DNA of 64,000 bases from VFMC01 sp963791635 (GTDB lineage: Bacteria; Actinomycetota; Acidimicrobiia; Acidimicrobiales; Ilumatobacteraceae): the NCBI GenBank assembly GCA_963791635.1, contig CAWBTC010000017.1, positions 62,001-126,000 on the forward strand, in the 5' to 3' direction. The notes under the pieces were generated by a model. It was not told where the DNA came from. It saw nothing but the letters and a program-made list of their open reading frames with translations, and searched no databases. Below, piece by piece: positions 33,511 to 42,147 of this stretch. Position 1 is the stretch's first letter; every line of letters begins with the position of its first letter. Both the position numbers and the translations under genes were made by a program.

Positions 33511-33550
33511 GTGGTTCATCCTGGTTCATCCTGGTTCATCGTGGTCGATC
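33511..33550. repeat. 10-bp tandem repeat, 4 copies
   Basis: GTGGTTCATC, CTGGTTCATC, CTGGTTCATC and GTGGTCGATC are adjacent, in the divergent gap between clpS and ctaB. Confidence 0.9.
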
Positions 33551-33582
33551 CATGGTTCTTCCATGGTTGATCCATGGTTCCT
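33550..33582. repeat. 11-bp tandem repeat, 3 copies
   Basis: CCATGGTTCTT, CCATGGTTGAT and CCATGGTTCCT directly follow the preceding 10-bp array. Both arrays share the core GGTT, so they may come from one ancestral unit in the clpS-ctaB promoter region. Confidence 0.9.
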
Positions 33583-33618
33583 GGTGCGTGGCGGTTGGCT
33601 GCGCTTCCCGGCGGCCCG

Positions 33619-33624
33619 TACGAT
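33619..33624 (+). promoter_or_regulatory. -10 box of ctaB
   Basis: TACGAT lies 9 nt before the ctaB ATG at 33634, giving a leader of at most a few nucleotides. Confidence 0.4.
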
Positions 33625-33633
33625 GCTCATGCA

Positions 33634-34581
33634 ATGGCTGTCGGCGCCCGACCCCTCGTTCCCTCCCGGTTGGCGCCGGGTGGCGTCGTTCACGGTTCGA
33701 CGCGCACTCCCACGACCAAGTTCCAGGGCTACATCGCGCTTGCGAAACTGCGAGTGGTCGAACTGCTGCTCGTCACCACGGTTCCCACGATGGTGCTGGC
33801 CGAGCGAGGTTGGCCCAGCACCTGGCTCGTGATCGTCACCCTGTTCGGCGGCACCCTCGCCGCCGCCGGAGCCAACGCGATCAACATGGTGGTCGACCGC
33901 GACATCGACGCGCTGATGGCTCGCACCGCCGGCCGTCCGCTGGTCACGGGCCTGATCACGCCACGGGCTGCACTCGTCTTCGCGATCGCGCTCGAGATCC
34001 TGGCCTTCGGCGTGCTCTGGCGGGGCGCCAACCTGCTCTCGGCCTGCCTCACCATCAGCGCCACCCTCTTCTACGTGTTCGTCTACACGATCTGGTTGAA
34101 GCGCACGAGCAAGCAGAACATCGTGATCGGAGGAGCCGCCGGTGCCGTTCCCGTCCTCGTCGGCTGGTCGGCCGTCACGAACAGCGTCAGCTGGACCTCG
34201 TTGTTGCTCTTCGTCCTGATGTTCTTGTGGACCCCTCCGCACTTCTGGGCGCTCGCGATCCGCCACGTCGACGAGTACCGGGCTGCGGGTGTGCCGATGT
34301 TGCCGGTCGTGGTGCCGTTGGAGCAGGCCATCAAGAACATGGTGGTGTACACCGCGTTGCTGGTGCTCACCAGTCTGGCCCTGGTACCGGTCGGCGAACT
34401 GGGCTGGATCTACGGCATCACCGCCGTCGTCTCGGGCGCTGGCTTCTTGTGGGGCACCGTCGACCTCGGCCGTCGGCCCAGCCCGCAGCGCTCGATGCGA
34501 GTGTTCGCCTACTCGATCACCTACGTGTCCGTGCTGTTTGCCGCGATCACCGTCGACGTTCTCGTGCGCCACGGGTTCTGA
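33634..34581 (+). CDS. ctaB: Protoheme IX farnesyltransferase (heme O synthase)
   Basis: CtaB attaches a farnesyl group to heme B to make heme O, the precursor of heme A in the oxidase encoded downstream. The 315-residue membrane protein has about nine helices and the UbiA prenyltransferase motif NMVVDRDIDALMARTAGRPL, with the Asp residues that bind diphosphate-Mg. A second Asp-rich loop is replaced by HVDEYRAAG. Its position ahead of the oxidase genes supports the role. ctaA is not in the window. Confidence 0.95.
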   Translation: MAVGARPLVPSRLAPGGVVHGSTRTPTTKFQGYIALAKLRVVELLLVTTVPTMVLAERGWPSTWLVIVTLFGGTLAAAGANAINMVVDRDIDALMARTAGRPLVTGLITPRAALVFAIALEILAFGVLWRGANLLSACLTISATLFYVFVYTIWLKRTSKQNIVIGGAAGAVPVLVGWSAVTNSVSWTSLLLFVLMFLWTPPHFWALAIRHVDEYRAAGVPMLPVVVPLEQAIKNMVVYTALLVLTSLALVPVGELGWIYGITAVVSGAGFLWGTVDLGRRPSPQRSMRVFAYSITYVSVLFAAITVDVLVRHGF

Positions 34582-34657
34582 TCGCAGCCTGAGCGCCACA
34601 TCCCGGACCGTCAGAGATGACGGGCACATGATTTCCGCCGCGGACCCGCCCTGTGGG

Positions 34658-34663
34658 TAATCT
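34658..34663 (+). promoter_or_regulatory. Candidate -10 box of the degenerate oxidase operon
   Basis: TAATCT is the best -10-like hexamer in the 194-bp gap before 34776. No matching -35 is seen, and the leader would be over 100 nt. Confidence 0.3.
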
Positions 34664-34775
34664 CGCTGCAGCAATCCGTCATCATGCGACCGGCGCCCCC
34701 CGGGTTCGGTCGTCCACCAGCACACCAGACACCAGGACGTCTCGCGCGGCCTGAGACGAATCGAGCTCGTTGCAC

Positions 34776-36425
34776 ATGACCACCATCGATCCCCACGTTG
34801 CCGGAGCAGCCGTCGACCATGTCGATGCTCACTCCGGTGAACGCGCCGATGGCCTCCTTGCCTCGGTGGCCGACTGGATCACGACGACCGACCACAAGAA
34901 GATCGGGCGTCTGTTCATCGGGGCCTCGTTGCTGCTCCTGCTGGCCGTCGCCGCGCTCGGCGCGCTGCTCGGGATCGAACGCATCGACGGCACCGACGAC
35001 CTGCTCGACGCAGGCGCGATGCCGCAGCTGTTCTCGCTGTACCGCCTCGTGCTCACCTTCGGTGTCGTGGTGCCATTCGGGCTGGGCCTGTCGGTCGCGG
35101 TCGTACCGCTCCAGCTCGGCGCACGGGCACTCGCATTTCCCCGTCTCGCTGCGGCCGGCTTCTGGGCATGGCTCCTCGGCACCGGCATGGTGATCGGCTC
35201 GACCATCGCAAACGGGGGGCCAGGTGGTGGCGACGAGAAGATGGTCCAGCTGTTCCTCGTGTCGATGGCGCTCGCCGTCGTCGGTCTCATCGCTGCGGCC
35301 GGCTCCATCGCCGTGTCGGTGCTGACCACCCGCGCGCCCGGCATGAACATGCGTCGCATGCCCCTGTACTCGTGGTCGGCGCTCGTCCACGCGCTCGGGA
35401 TGGTGCTCGCGCTCCCGGTGCTGTTCGGCGTGCTCGCGCTGCTGTTCATCGATCACAAGTACGCCCGCACCGCCTTCGGAGGCAACGTCGGAATCGCGGA
35501 GTGGTTGCGCGTGTCGGCCTCACAGCCGGCCACGGTGCTCTATGCAGTGCCGGTCTTCGGCCTGCTGCTCGAGACGGTGGCGACCGCCACCCGCAAGCGG
35601 CTCCCGATGCGAGGCATCGGGCTCACCGGCATCGGCCTCGCCGGCATGGCGTTGCTCGCCGGCGTCGCCCAGGTGGATGCCGGACTGTCTCGCGACATCA
35701 TCGACATGAACCTCGGCGACGCCCTGCGTGAGATCGTTCCCTACGCCGTGCTCAACGCACTGCCACTGCTCGGCGGCGTGGTCGTGCTGTTGGTCTTCCT
35801 GCTCGCCGCCGCCGGACGTCCTCGCATTCAGTCGCCCGTGCTGTTCGCGTTCTTCGGCGCCGGCATGGTGCTCGTCGGACTGGTCGGCAACGCGCTCTAC
35901 CACGTCGGCGACGCGCAGCTCGTCGGCACCGTGTTCGAGGAAGGCGCCTGGATCTACGTGAGCTACGGCACGGTGATCTCACTGCTCGGTGGGGTGGTGT
36001 ACTGGGGGCCGAAGCTCTGGGGCCGGAGCATCGCCGACAACAAGGTGCTCCCGCTGGCACTTCTCGGCGTGCTCGCGACGATCCTGGCCTCGCTGCCGTA
36101 CTACGTCGCCGGCTTCGCCGACCAGCCCGCCGGCGCCACGCTGTTCGACTACAGCGGTCCTTCCGAGCTGTGGAACACCCTCGTGGCGGTCGGCCACGGT
36201 CTGATGGCGCTCACCGTTCTCGCCTTCGTCGGTCTCGCCCTCCAGTCGTTCACGAAGGGCGCAGACGCCGGTGACGACCCGTGGGACGGCCAGACGCTCG
36301 AATGGGCGGCCCCGTCGCCCGCCCCGGCCGACAACTTCGCCGATCTCTACATCATCTCGTCGGCCGAGCCCTTACTCGACCTGAAGCCCGACCTGAAGCC
36401 TGCTCGCTCGGAAGGGGCTGTCTGA
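34776..36425 (+). CDS. Heme-copper oxidase subunit I homologue without metal ligands
   Basis: The 549-residue membrane protein (about 12 helices) aligns with the genuine CtaD encoded 5 kb downstream: TDHKKIGRLF, VPLQLGARALAFPRLAAAGF, RAPGMNMRRMP, YWGPKLWG and the C-terminal tail DPWDGQTLEW. All six heme and copper histidines are replaced: Y89 (low-spin heme), Q250 and V297-A298 (CuB), G390 and W392 (hemes). The cross-linked Tyr (V254) and proton-channel Glu (A252) are also lost. It cannot reduce oxygen by the normal chemistry. The frame is intact and the gene heads a tight three-gene unit, so it is under selection. Its role may be structural, regulatory or in assembly. Confidence 0.85.
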   Translation: MTTIDPHVAGAAVDHVDAHSGERADGLLASVADWITTTDHKKIGRLFIGASLLLLLAVAALGALLGIERIDGTDDLLDAGAMPQLFSLYRLVLTFGVVVPFGLGLSVAVVPLQLGARALAFPRLAAAGFWAWLLGTGMVIGSTIANGGPGGGDEKMVQLFLVSMALAVVGLIAAAGSIAVSVLTTRAPGMNMRRMPLYSWSALVHALGMVLALPVLFGVLALLFIDHKYARTAFGGNVGIAEWLRVSASQPATVLYAVPVFGLLLETVATATRKRLPMRGIGLTGIGLAGMALLAGVAQVDAGLSRDIIDMNLGDALREIVPYAVLNALPLLGGVVVLLVFLLAAAGRPRIQSPVLFAFFGAGMVLVGLVGNALYHVGDAQLVGTVFEEGAWIYVSYGTVISLLGGVVYWGPKLWGRSIADNKVLPLALLGVLATILASLPYYVAGFADQPAGATLFDYSGPSELWNTLVAVGHGLMALTVLAFVGLALQSFTKGADAGDDPWDGQTLEWAAPSPAPADNFADLYIISSAEPLLDLKPDLKPARSEGAV

Positions 36426-37006
36426 TGTACGCACTGCCCGCTGCACCGCCGCCGGCCCCGCGCCGTCAGTTGTTCGTCGGCACCGCGGTCGCCTGCGCCG
36501 CTGCGACCACCTTGTTCGGGGGCATGATCGCGATCTACTTCCGCTTCCGCCAGGAGGCGCTGTCGGTCACCGATGGCGAGTGGAAGCCGACCGCTGTGAA
36601 GGTGCCCGAGGTGCCCACGAACGTGATGCTGCTCGCGTTCTTGTTCATCGGGATCTTTGCCCAGTGGGCCGTCTATGCCGCCCGCCGCGAGCACCGCAGC
36701 AACACTGGCCTGGCGCTCGGTCTGGTGGCGCTGCTCGGCCTCGCCGTCATCAACTCGCAGGCCTTCATCTACCGCCAGATGGGCCTCGCCCTGCGCGAGG
36801 GCACGTACCAGACGATGTTCTACGCGCTCACCGGAACGTTCGTGGCGCTGATGATCGTGGGTCTGGTGTTCACCCTCGTCGCTGCCTTCCGGTACCTCGG
36901 TGGGCGCACAGGCGAGCGCGAGATCATCGCGGCCCACGCGATGTACTGGTACTTCCTCGGAGCGATGTACGTCGCGCTCTGGTTCGTCGTCTACGTCACG
37001 AAGTGA
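36425..37006 (+). CDS. Oxidase subunit III homologue lacking conserved histidines
   Basis: The 193-residue protein has five hydrophobic segments in the order of subunit III. Against the genuine CtaE, FYTLTGFHGVH becomes FYALTGTFVAL (132-142) and LYWHFVDVVW becomes MYWYFLGAMY (173-182), so the characteristic histidines and Asp are gone while the frame is kept. Its ATG overlaps the stop of the subunit-I homologue (TGATG). It is probably the partner of that protein. The homology is recognisable only through these two blocks and the gene order. Confidence 0.7.
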   Translation: MYALPAAPPPAPRRQLFVGTAVACAAATTLFGGMIAIYFRFRQEALSVTDGEWKPTAVKVPEVPTNVMLLAFLFIGIFAQWAVYAARREHRSNTGLALGLVALLGLAVINSQAFIYRQMGLALREGTYQTMFYALTGTFVALMIVGLVFTLVAAFRYLGGRTGEREIIAAHAMYWYFLGAMYVALWFVVYVTK

Positions 37007-37021
37007 TCGGGTAGGGCACGC

Positions 37022-38170
37022 ATGTTCACCACGGGTTCCAAGCTCTTCATCGGCGGCAGCGTCCTGGCCGTCGTCGCAGCGATCGTCTTCGGCGTCAGCT
37101 ATGACGGGGCAGCCGCCTGGTCTGCAGCGATCGGCCTCATCTCCGTCGCGATCGCGCTGATGTTCCTCATGGGCATCAACTTCTGGGTCCGCGACTCCAA
37201 CGTCGGCGGGATGCAGCGCGACGCCACCACGATGTCAGCCGCGGCGCAAGGTCGACCCGGCAACAGCATGTGGCCAGCGATCGGTGCCGTTGGCGGAGCC
37301 CTGGTCGCGATCGGCCTCGTCGCGACGCCGGTCGTGTTCAAGGCCGGCATCGTCGTGTTGCTGATCGCGTTGTTCGAGTGGCTCGTCCAGGCCTGGTCCG
37401 ATCGGGCCTCGGCGGACAAGCGCTTCAATGCTGCTGTCCGTGGCCGGATCATGCACCCGCTCGAGTTCCCGGTGCTCGGCGCCGTCGGCCTGACCGTGAT
37501 CATCTACTCGTTCTCGCGGATCATGCTCTTCCTGTCGAAAGAGGCTGGTCCGGCGGTTTTCGTGATCCTCGCGGCACTGATCACCGTCGGCGGGTTCCTC
37601 TTCGCCAGCAAGGCGACGTTGAAGAACAGCGTCATCGCCGGGATCTGCACCGTCGCGACGCTCGGCCTCGTCAGCACCGGTGCCGTGATGGCGATCGACG
37701 GCGAGCGCGAGATGCACGAACACCCGACCGTGAGCAACGAGCCTGCGGTGTGCGCCAGCAACGACGAGACCGAGGTCGACGAGAAGGGCTCGCAGACCGT
37801 CGCTGCCAAGAGCAACGTCGCTGCCACGATCATCTACAACGCCGAGGGCCAGCTCTACGGCCAGCAGGTCGGCACCGGCGACTACAGCCGCACCATCACC
37901 TTGCCCCGGAGCACCACGTCGCACATCATGTTCCGCAACCTGAGCGACGAGGACGTGCGGCTCACGGCGACGCTCGGGTCGTTCGTCACCGATGTGAACG
38001 GCACCCCCGTCACCGAGAAGCCGGTCACCTGCACCACGCTCGTCGAGCCCGATGGTCGTCAGTTCATGACGCTGTACTACCCGAAGTCGAGCGCCGCCAC
38101 CCCCGACGATCCATACACCTTCGTGGTGCCGGGTGTCGAAGGGGCGAGCGTCGAAATCGTGGTGCCGTGA
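37022..38170 (+). CDS. Seven-helix membrane protein with external beta-rich domain
   Basis: I do not recognise a family. Residues 1-225 contain seven hydrophobic segments (about 7-25, 31-55, 83-103, 106-124, 148-170, 177-195, 203-224). Residues 227-382 form an extracytoplasmic, beta-rich domain with two cysteines (C244, C337) and a cupredoxin-like strand pattern (TITLPRSTTSHIMFRNL), but no Cu ligand set. By analogy with subunit II it could be the third part of the degenerate oxidase module; that is inference. It follows the subunit-III homologue by 15 bp. Confidence 0.7.
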   Translation: MFTTGSKLFIGGSVLAVVAAIVFGVSYDGAAAWSAAIGLISVAIALMFLMGINFWVRDSNVGGMQRDATTMSAAAQGRPGNSMWPAIGAVGGALVAIGLVATPVVFKAGIVVLLIALFEWLVQAWSDRASADKRFNAAVRGRIMHPLEFPVLGAVGLTVIIYSFSRIMLFLSKEAGPAVFVILAALITVGGFLFASKATLKNSVIAGICTVATLGLVSTGAVMAIDGEREMHEHPTVSNEPAVCASNDETEVDEKGSQTVAAKSNVAATIIYNAEGQLYGQQVGTGDYSRTITLPRSTTSHIMFRNLSDEDVRLTATLGSFVTDVNGTPVTEKPVTCTTLVEPDGRQFMTLYYPKSSAATPDDPYTFVVPGVEGASVEIVVP

Positions 38171-38219
38171 GTCATGGCATCGCGACGTGTCAACAAGCAT
38201 CATCAAACATCAACATGGC

Positions 38220-38225
38220 TACCGT
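38220..38225 (+). promoter_or_regulatory. -10 box of ctaC
   Basis: TACCGT lies 7 nt before a GTG (38233) in the ctaC frame. The upstream 60 bp are the least GC-rich stretch of the region. This suggests the working oxidase has a promoter separate from the degenerate module. Confidence 0.4.
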
Positions 38226-38232
38226 GAGGAAC

Positions 38233-39465
38233 GTGCCGCACATGACCCGTCGTAGGACAAGTCGTCGCAAGCCGCTCGTGCTGGGCCTGTCGGTTGCCGC
38301 CGTTGGACTGCTGGCCGGCTGCGCCAAGGATGCGCCGCAGGACACCTGGCAGCCCAAGGGCGAGAACGCGCAGAAGATCCAGGACCTCCAATGGCCGGTG
38401 TTCCTCGTCGCCGGCATCGTCGGCGTGATCGTCATGGGTGCGATCGGGTACACGGTGATTCGTTACCGTGACAAGGGCCAGTCGATGCCCGAACAGACCC
38501 ACGGCAAGCCGGTGCTCGAGATCTTCCTCACCATTGTCCCGGCGGTGATCCTCGTCGGCGTCGGCATCCCGACGGTCGGTGCGATCTTCGACCTGGCCGA
38601 GGAGAGCGACACCGAGTGCATCATCAATGTCACCGGCCAGCAGTGGTGGTGGGAGTACGACTACCCGGCCCAAGACGGTTGTGGCGGCATCGCCGAGCCG
38701 ATCGTGACCAGCGGCCAGCTCGTCATCCCGGCCGACACGAACGTGATGCTCCGCCTCACCAGCCGCGATGTCATCCACTCGTTCTGGATCCCGGCCCTCA
38801 ACGGCAAGAAGGACACCGTGCCCGGTCGAGTGCACACGCTTCGGATGCAGGCCGACCAGCCGGGCATCTACGCCGGCCAGTGCACGGAGTTCTGCGGCCT
38901 CAGCCATGCCAACATGAAGATGGAGGCTGTTGCCCTGGACCAGGTCGACTTCGACACCTGGGTGGCCAACCAGCTCGCGGACTACGTCGCTCCCGAGGCA
39001 GGCACGCAGGCAGCGCTCGGCGAGGCAGCCTTCACGGCGAACTGCGCCTACTGCCATCAGGTGAACGGACTCACCTCCAGCTCGCCGGATGGCACCGTCA
39101 CCCCGGTGCTCGCCAACCCGGACCAGTTCGTCGTCTCGGGTTCGGCCCCCAACCTGACGCACCTCATGACCCGCAACACCTTCGCCGGCGCGACGTGGGA
39201 CCTCCTCACCGAGGAGTGCCGCGACCGGGTGTGGAGCGCGTCGCCCGAGGAGTTCGGTGCGCTCTACCTGCAGGGCGTCACCGAGGAATGCCTCAACTCG
39301 GTTGACCTGCGTGAGTGGCTTCGCAACGCTCCGGCCAAGAAGCCGATGTACTCCAGCGACGCACAGAAGGCCGAGAGCGGCGGCAAGGTCCGCGGCATGC
39401 CGGCCCTCGGCCTGAACGAAACCCAGATCGACCAGATCATCGCTTACCTCCTCGAGCGGAACTGA
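38233..39465 (+). CDS. ctaC: Cytochrome c oxidase subunit II with fused cytochrome c
   Basis: CtaC accepts electrons and passes them to CuA. The 410-residue lipoprotein has a basic n-region and lipobox LLAGC (C30), two helices (about 53-76, 96-120), a CuA domain with H182, C217, E219, C221, H225 and M228 intact, and a fused cytochrome c with CAYCH (271-275) and a probable axial Met389. The fusion makes this a caa3 oxidase. An insert of about 75 residues separates the heme site and C-terminal helix. Starts at 38215 (ATG) and 38242 (ATG) are also possible. Confidence 0.95.
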   Translation: MPHMTRRRTSRRKPLVLGLSVAAVGLLAGCAKDAPQDTWQPKGENAQKIQDLQWPVFLVAGIVGVIVMGAIGYTVIRYRDKGQSMPEQTHGKPVLEIFLTIVPAVILVGVGIPTVGAIFDLAEESDTECIINVTGQQWWWEYDYPAQDGCGGIAEPIVTSGQLVIPADTNVMLRLTSRDVIHSFWIPALNGKKDTVPGRVHTLRMQADQPGIYAGQCTEFCGLSHANMKMEAVALDQVDFDTWVANQLADYVAPEAGTQAALGEAAFTANCAYCHQVNGLTSSSPDGTVTPVLANPDQFVVSGSAPNLTHLMTRNTFAGATWDLLTEECRDRVWSASPEEFGALYLQGVTEECLNSVDLREWLRNAPAKKPMYSSDAQKAESGGKVRGMPALGLNETQIDQIIAYLLERN

Positions 39466-39477
39466 CGGAGCACACAG

Positions 39478-41493
39478 ATGGCCATCATCGAACGACCCTC
39501 CACCACGCCGGCGCTCGCCGGTGCGGGTGCACCCGCCGTCGTCACGACGTCTCAGGCGTACGGCGTCCTCAAGCGGCCCGTGTCCACCACGGGCTGGCGC
39601 TCGTGGGTCTTCACCGTCGACCACAAGAAGATCGGCATCATGTACGGCGTCGTCGCGATGTTCTTCTTCATCGTGGGAGGCGTCGAGGCACTGCTGATCC
39701 GCCTGCAGCTCGCAGGACCTGAAGGCACGGTGCTCAGCGCCGGGCTGTACAACGAGATGTTCACGATGCACGCCACGACGATGGTGTTCCTCTTCGTGAT
39801 GCCGATGGGCGCGGCGTTTGCCAACTACTTCGTCCCATTGCAGATCGGGGCACGCGACGTGGCGTTCCCCCGCATCAACGCCTTCGGCTTCTGGTGCTTT
39901 CTCGCCGGTGGCATCTTCCTCAACACCTCGTGGTTCCTCGGCGGCGCAGCCGACGGCGGTTGGTTCATGTACCAGCCGAACGCGAATGCGCTGTTCTCGC
40001 CCAGCCACGGTGTCGACTTCTGGGGCATCGGGCTCCAGATCACCGGTATCGCATCGCTGACGGGCGCGATCAACCTGATCACCACGATCCTCAACATGCG
40101 AGCTCCTGGCATGACGCTGATGAAGATGCCGATCTTCACGTGGATGTCGCTCGTCACCCAGTTCCTGCTGTTGTTCGCCATGCCGGTGATCACCGTTGCG
40201 CTGTTCCTGCTCATGTTCCAGCGCGGTTTCGGAGCGACGTTCTTCGACGTGTCCGCAGGCGCCGACCCGCTGCTCTGGCAGCACCTGTTCTGGATCTTCG
40301 GACACCCCGAGGTGTACATCATCGTCTTGCCTGGCTTCGGCATCGCCAGCGAGGTGCTGCCGGTGTTCAGCCGCAAGCCGCTGTTCGGCTACCGGTTCGT
40401 GGTGTTCTCGGGCGCTGCGATCGGCTTCGTCGGCTGGGGCGTGTGGGCGCACCACATGTTCGCCAGTGGGCTCGGCCCGGTGAGCGTGGCCGTGTTCTCG
40501 ATGGCGACGATGCTCATCGCGATTCCGACCGGCGTGAAGATCGTCAACTGGATCCTCACCATGTGGGGCGGCAAGATCTGGTTCTCCACGGCGATGCTGT
40601 TCATCGTCGGCATGATCGCCCAGTTCACGATCGGCGGCCTCTCGGGCGTCACCCACGCGGTGGCTCCCAGCGACACGCAGCAGACCGACACCTACTACAT
40701 CATCGCCCACTTCCACTACACGATCTTCGGCGGCGCCGTGATGGCGCTGTTCGCCGGCTTCTACTACTGGTGGCCGAAGGTCTTCGGCAAGCTGCTCAGC
40801 GAGACGCTCGGCAAGTGGAACTTCTGGCTGATGATGATCGGTGTCAACCTCACGTTCGGTCCGATGCACATCATCGGTCTGCAGGGTCAACCTCGACGGA
40901 TGATGAACTGGACCGAGGCACGCGCGGGCGAAGGCTTCTTCAACATCGGCTTCTGGAACCGTGTCGCATCAGTGGGTTCGCTGACGATCTCGATCGGAGT
41001 GCTGATGTTCCTCATCAACGTGTGGCAGACCCACAAGAAGTCGTCGACCACGCCGAAAGCGCCGCTCGACCCGTGGGATGCACGCAGCCTCGAGTGGATC
41101 ACGGCGAGCCCGCCGAAGGAACACAACTTCGATGCGATCCCCACCGTGCACGCACTCGATGAGTTCTTCCACCGCAAGTACGAGGTCGACCACGACACCG
41201 GTGAGGTACGCAAGGTCGCCACGGCCGAAGACATCCTCGCCGCCGAAGAGGCCAGGGGCGACAAGCACATCCACCTGCCGTCGCCGTCGTACTGGCCGAT
41301 CATCCTCGCCATCTCGCTGCCGATCATGGGCTATGGCGTGATCTTCAATCGCCTCCTGATCGTCGCCGGAGCGCTGATCCTGCTCCTCGCGATGTTCGCG
41401 TGGGCACTCGAGCCGTCGGTCGCCGACGACTCGGACTATGACCCACCTGCCGACGCTGGTGGGAGCAACAAGGAGTTGGCGACCATTGGCTGA
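39478..41493 (+). CDS. ctaD: Cytochrome c oxidase subunit I
   Basis: CtaD holds heme a and the heme a3-CuB centre. The 671-residue protein has all ligands: MHATTM, GHPEVY (CuB His and Tyr), WAHHMF and AHFHYT. The HPEV Glu marks an A1-type proton pathway, and PTGVKIVNW gives the K-channel region. Beyond the 12 helices a C-terminal extension carries DPWDARSLEW, a charged linker with HRKYEVDHDTGEVRKV, and two further helices, which resemble a fused subunit IV-like end. ctaC ends 12 bp upstream and ctaE overlaps its end. Confidence 0.97.
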   Translation: MAIIERPSTTPALAGAGAPAVVTTSQAYGVLKRPVSTTGWRSWVFTVDHKKIGIMYGVVAMFFFIVGGVEALLIRLQLAGPEGTVLSAGLYNEMFTMHATTMVFLFVMPMGAAFANYFVPLQIGARDVAFPRINAFGFWCFLAGGIFLNTSWFLGGAADGGWFMYQPNANALFSPSHGVDFWGIGLQITGIASLTGAINLITTILNMRAPGMTLMKMPIFTWMSLVTQFLLLFAMPVITVALFLLMFQRGFGATFFDVSAGADPLLWQHLFWIFGHPEVYIIVLPGFGIASEVLPVFSRKPLFGYRFVVFSGAAIGFVGWGVWAHHMFASGLGPVSVAVFSMATMLIAIPTGVKIVNWILTMWGGKIWFSTAMLFIVGMIAQFTIGGLSGVTHAVAPSDTQQTDTYYIIAHFHYTIFGGAVMALFAGFYYWWPKVFGKLLSETLGKWNFWLMMIGVNLTFGPMHIIGLQGQPRRMMNWTEARAGEGFFNIGFWNRVASVGSLTISIGVLMFLINVWQTHKKSSTTPKAPLDPWDARSLEWITASPPKEHNFDAIPTVHALDEFFHRKYEVDHDTGEVRKVATAEDILAAEEARGDKHIHLPSPSYWPIILAISLPIMGYGVIFNRLLIVAGALILLLAMFAWALEPSVADDSDYDPPADAGGSNKELATIG

Positions 41494-42136
41494 CATCGCA
41501 GTTCACGAACCCGTCTCTGACGGGCACGACGGTCATGGTGGGCACGATGACCACTCGGCCCACGGGGCGCATCACACGTCCACCGGGCTGAGCAACAACA
41601 AGATGGCGATGTGGATGTTCCTCGGCAGCGAATGCCTGCTGTTCGGGGGGCTGATCTCCACCTACATGCTCTACCGCGGTCGGCATCCAGCGGACCTCGG
41701 GCCGGACCAGGTGTTCGACATCCCGTTCACGTCCATCTCCAGCTTCGTGCTGCTGATGAGCTCGCTGACGATGGTGCTCGCCGTCTCGGCCGCTGCTCAG
41801 AAGGACGATCGTCGCACCAACCTGTGGCTGACGGTCACCGCACTGCTCGGCGCCACCTTCGTCGGTGGCCAGGTGTACGAGTTCACGAGCTTCTATCGCG
41901 AGGGGCTGGGCTTCACCTCGAGCCTGTTCAGCTCGAGCTTCTACACCCTGACCGGCTTTCACGGTGTTCACGTCACCGTCGGCATCATCATGCTGATGGC
42001 CCTCGTCGGCATCAACAAGCGCGGCCGCATCCCCGGCGACAAGGCCGAGGTCGTCGAGCTGGTCGGTCTCTACTGGCACTTCGTCGACGTGGTGTGGATC
42101 ATCATCTTCACCCTCGTCTACCTGATCCCGTCCTGA
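41486..42136 (+). CDS. ctaE: Cytochrome c oxidase subunit III
   Basis: The 216-residue protein has five membrane helices and subunit III motifs FYTLTGFHGVHVTVG and GLYWHFVDVVW. The N-terminal 30 residues are His-rich (DGHDGHGGHDDHSAHGAHH), a potential metal-binding tail. The likely start is TTG at 41486, inside the end of ctaD, 10 nt after AAGGAG. There is no better start before the His-rich segment. Confidence 0.93.
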   Translation: MADIAVHEPVSDGHDGHGGHDDHSAHGAHHTSTGLSNNKMAMWMFLGSECLLFGGLISTYMLYRGRHPADLGPDQVFDIPFTSISSFVLLMSSLTMVLAVSAAAQKDDRRTNLWLTVTALLGATFVGGQVYEFTSFYREGLGFTSSLFSSSFYTLTGFHGVHVTVGIIMLMALVGINKRGRIPGDKAEVVELVGLYWHFVDVVWIIIFTLVYLIPS

Positions 42137-42147
42137 GCGAGGACTCC

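Noticed and set aside
33467..33529. Longer ClpS start at 33529
   Set aside because: The extra 21 residues begin inside a tandem repeat and have no match to the ClpS family; the start at 33466 gives the normal length.
34776..37006. Second functional cytochrome oxidase
   Set aside because: The heme and copper ligands are absent in the subunit-I homologue and no second ctaC with CuA is present in the unit.
38203..40890. 895-codon open frame on the minus strand across ctaC and ctaD
   Set aside because: Its product is a random mix of His, Glu, Asp and Arg with no hydrophobic core or domain, lying opposite two certain oxidase genes. This is the usual antisense artefact of high-GC codon use.
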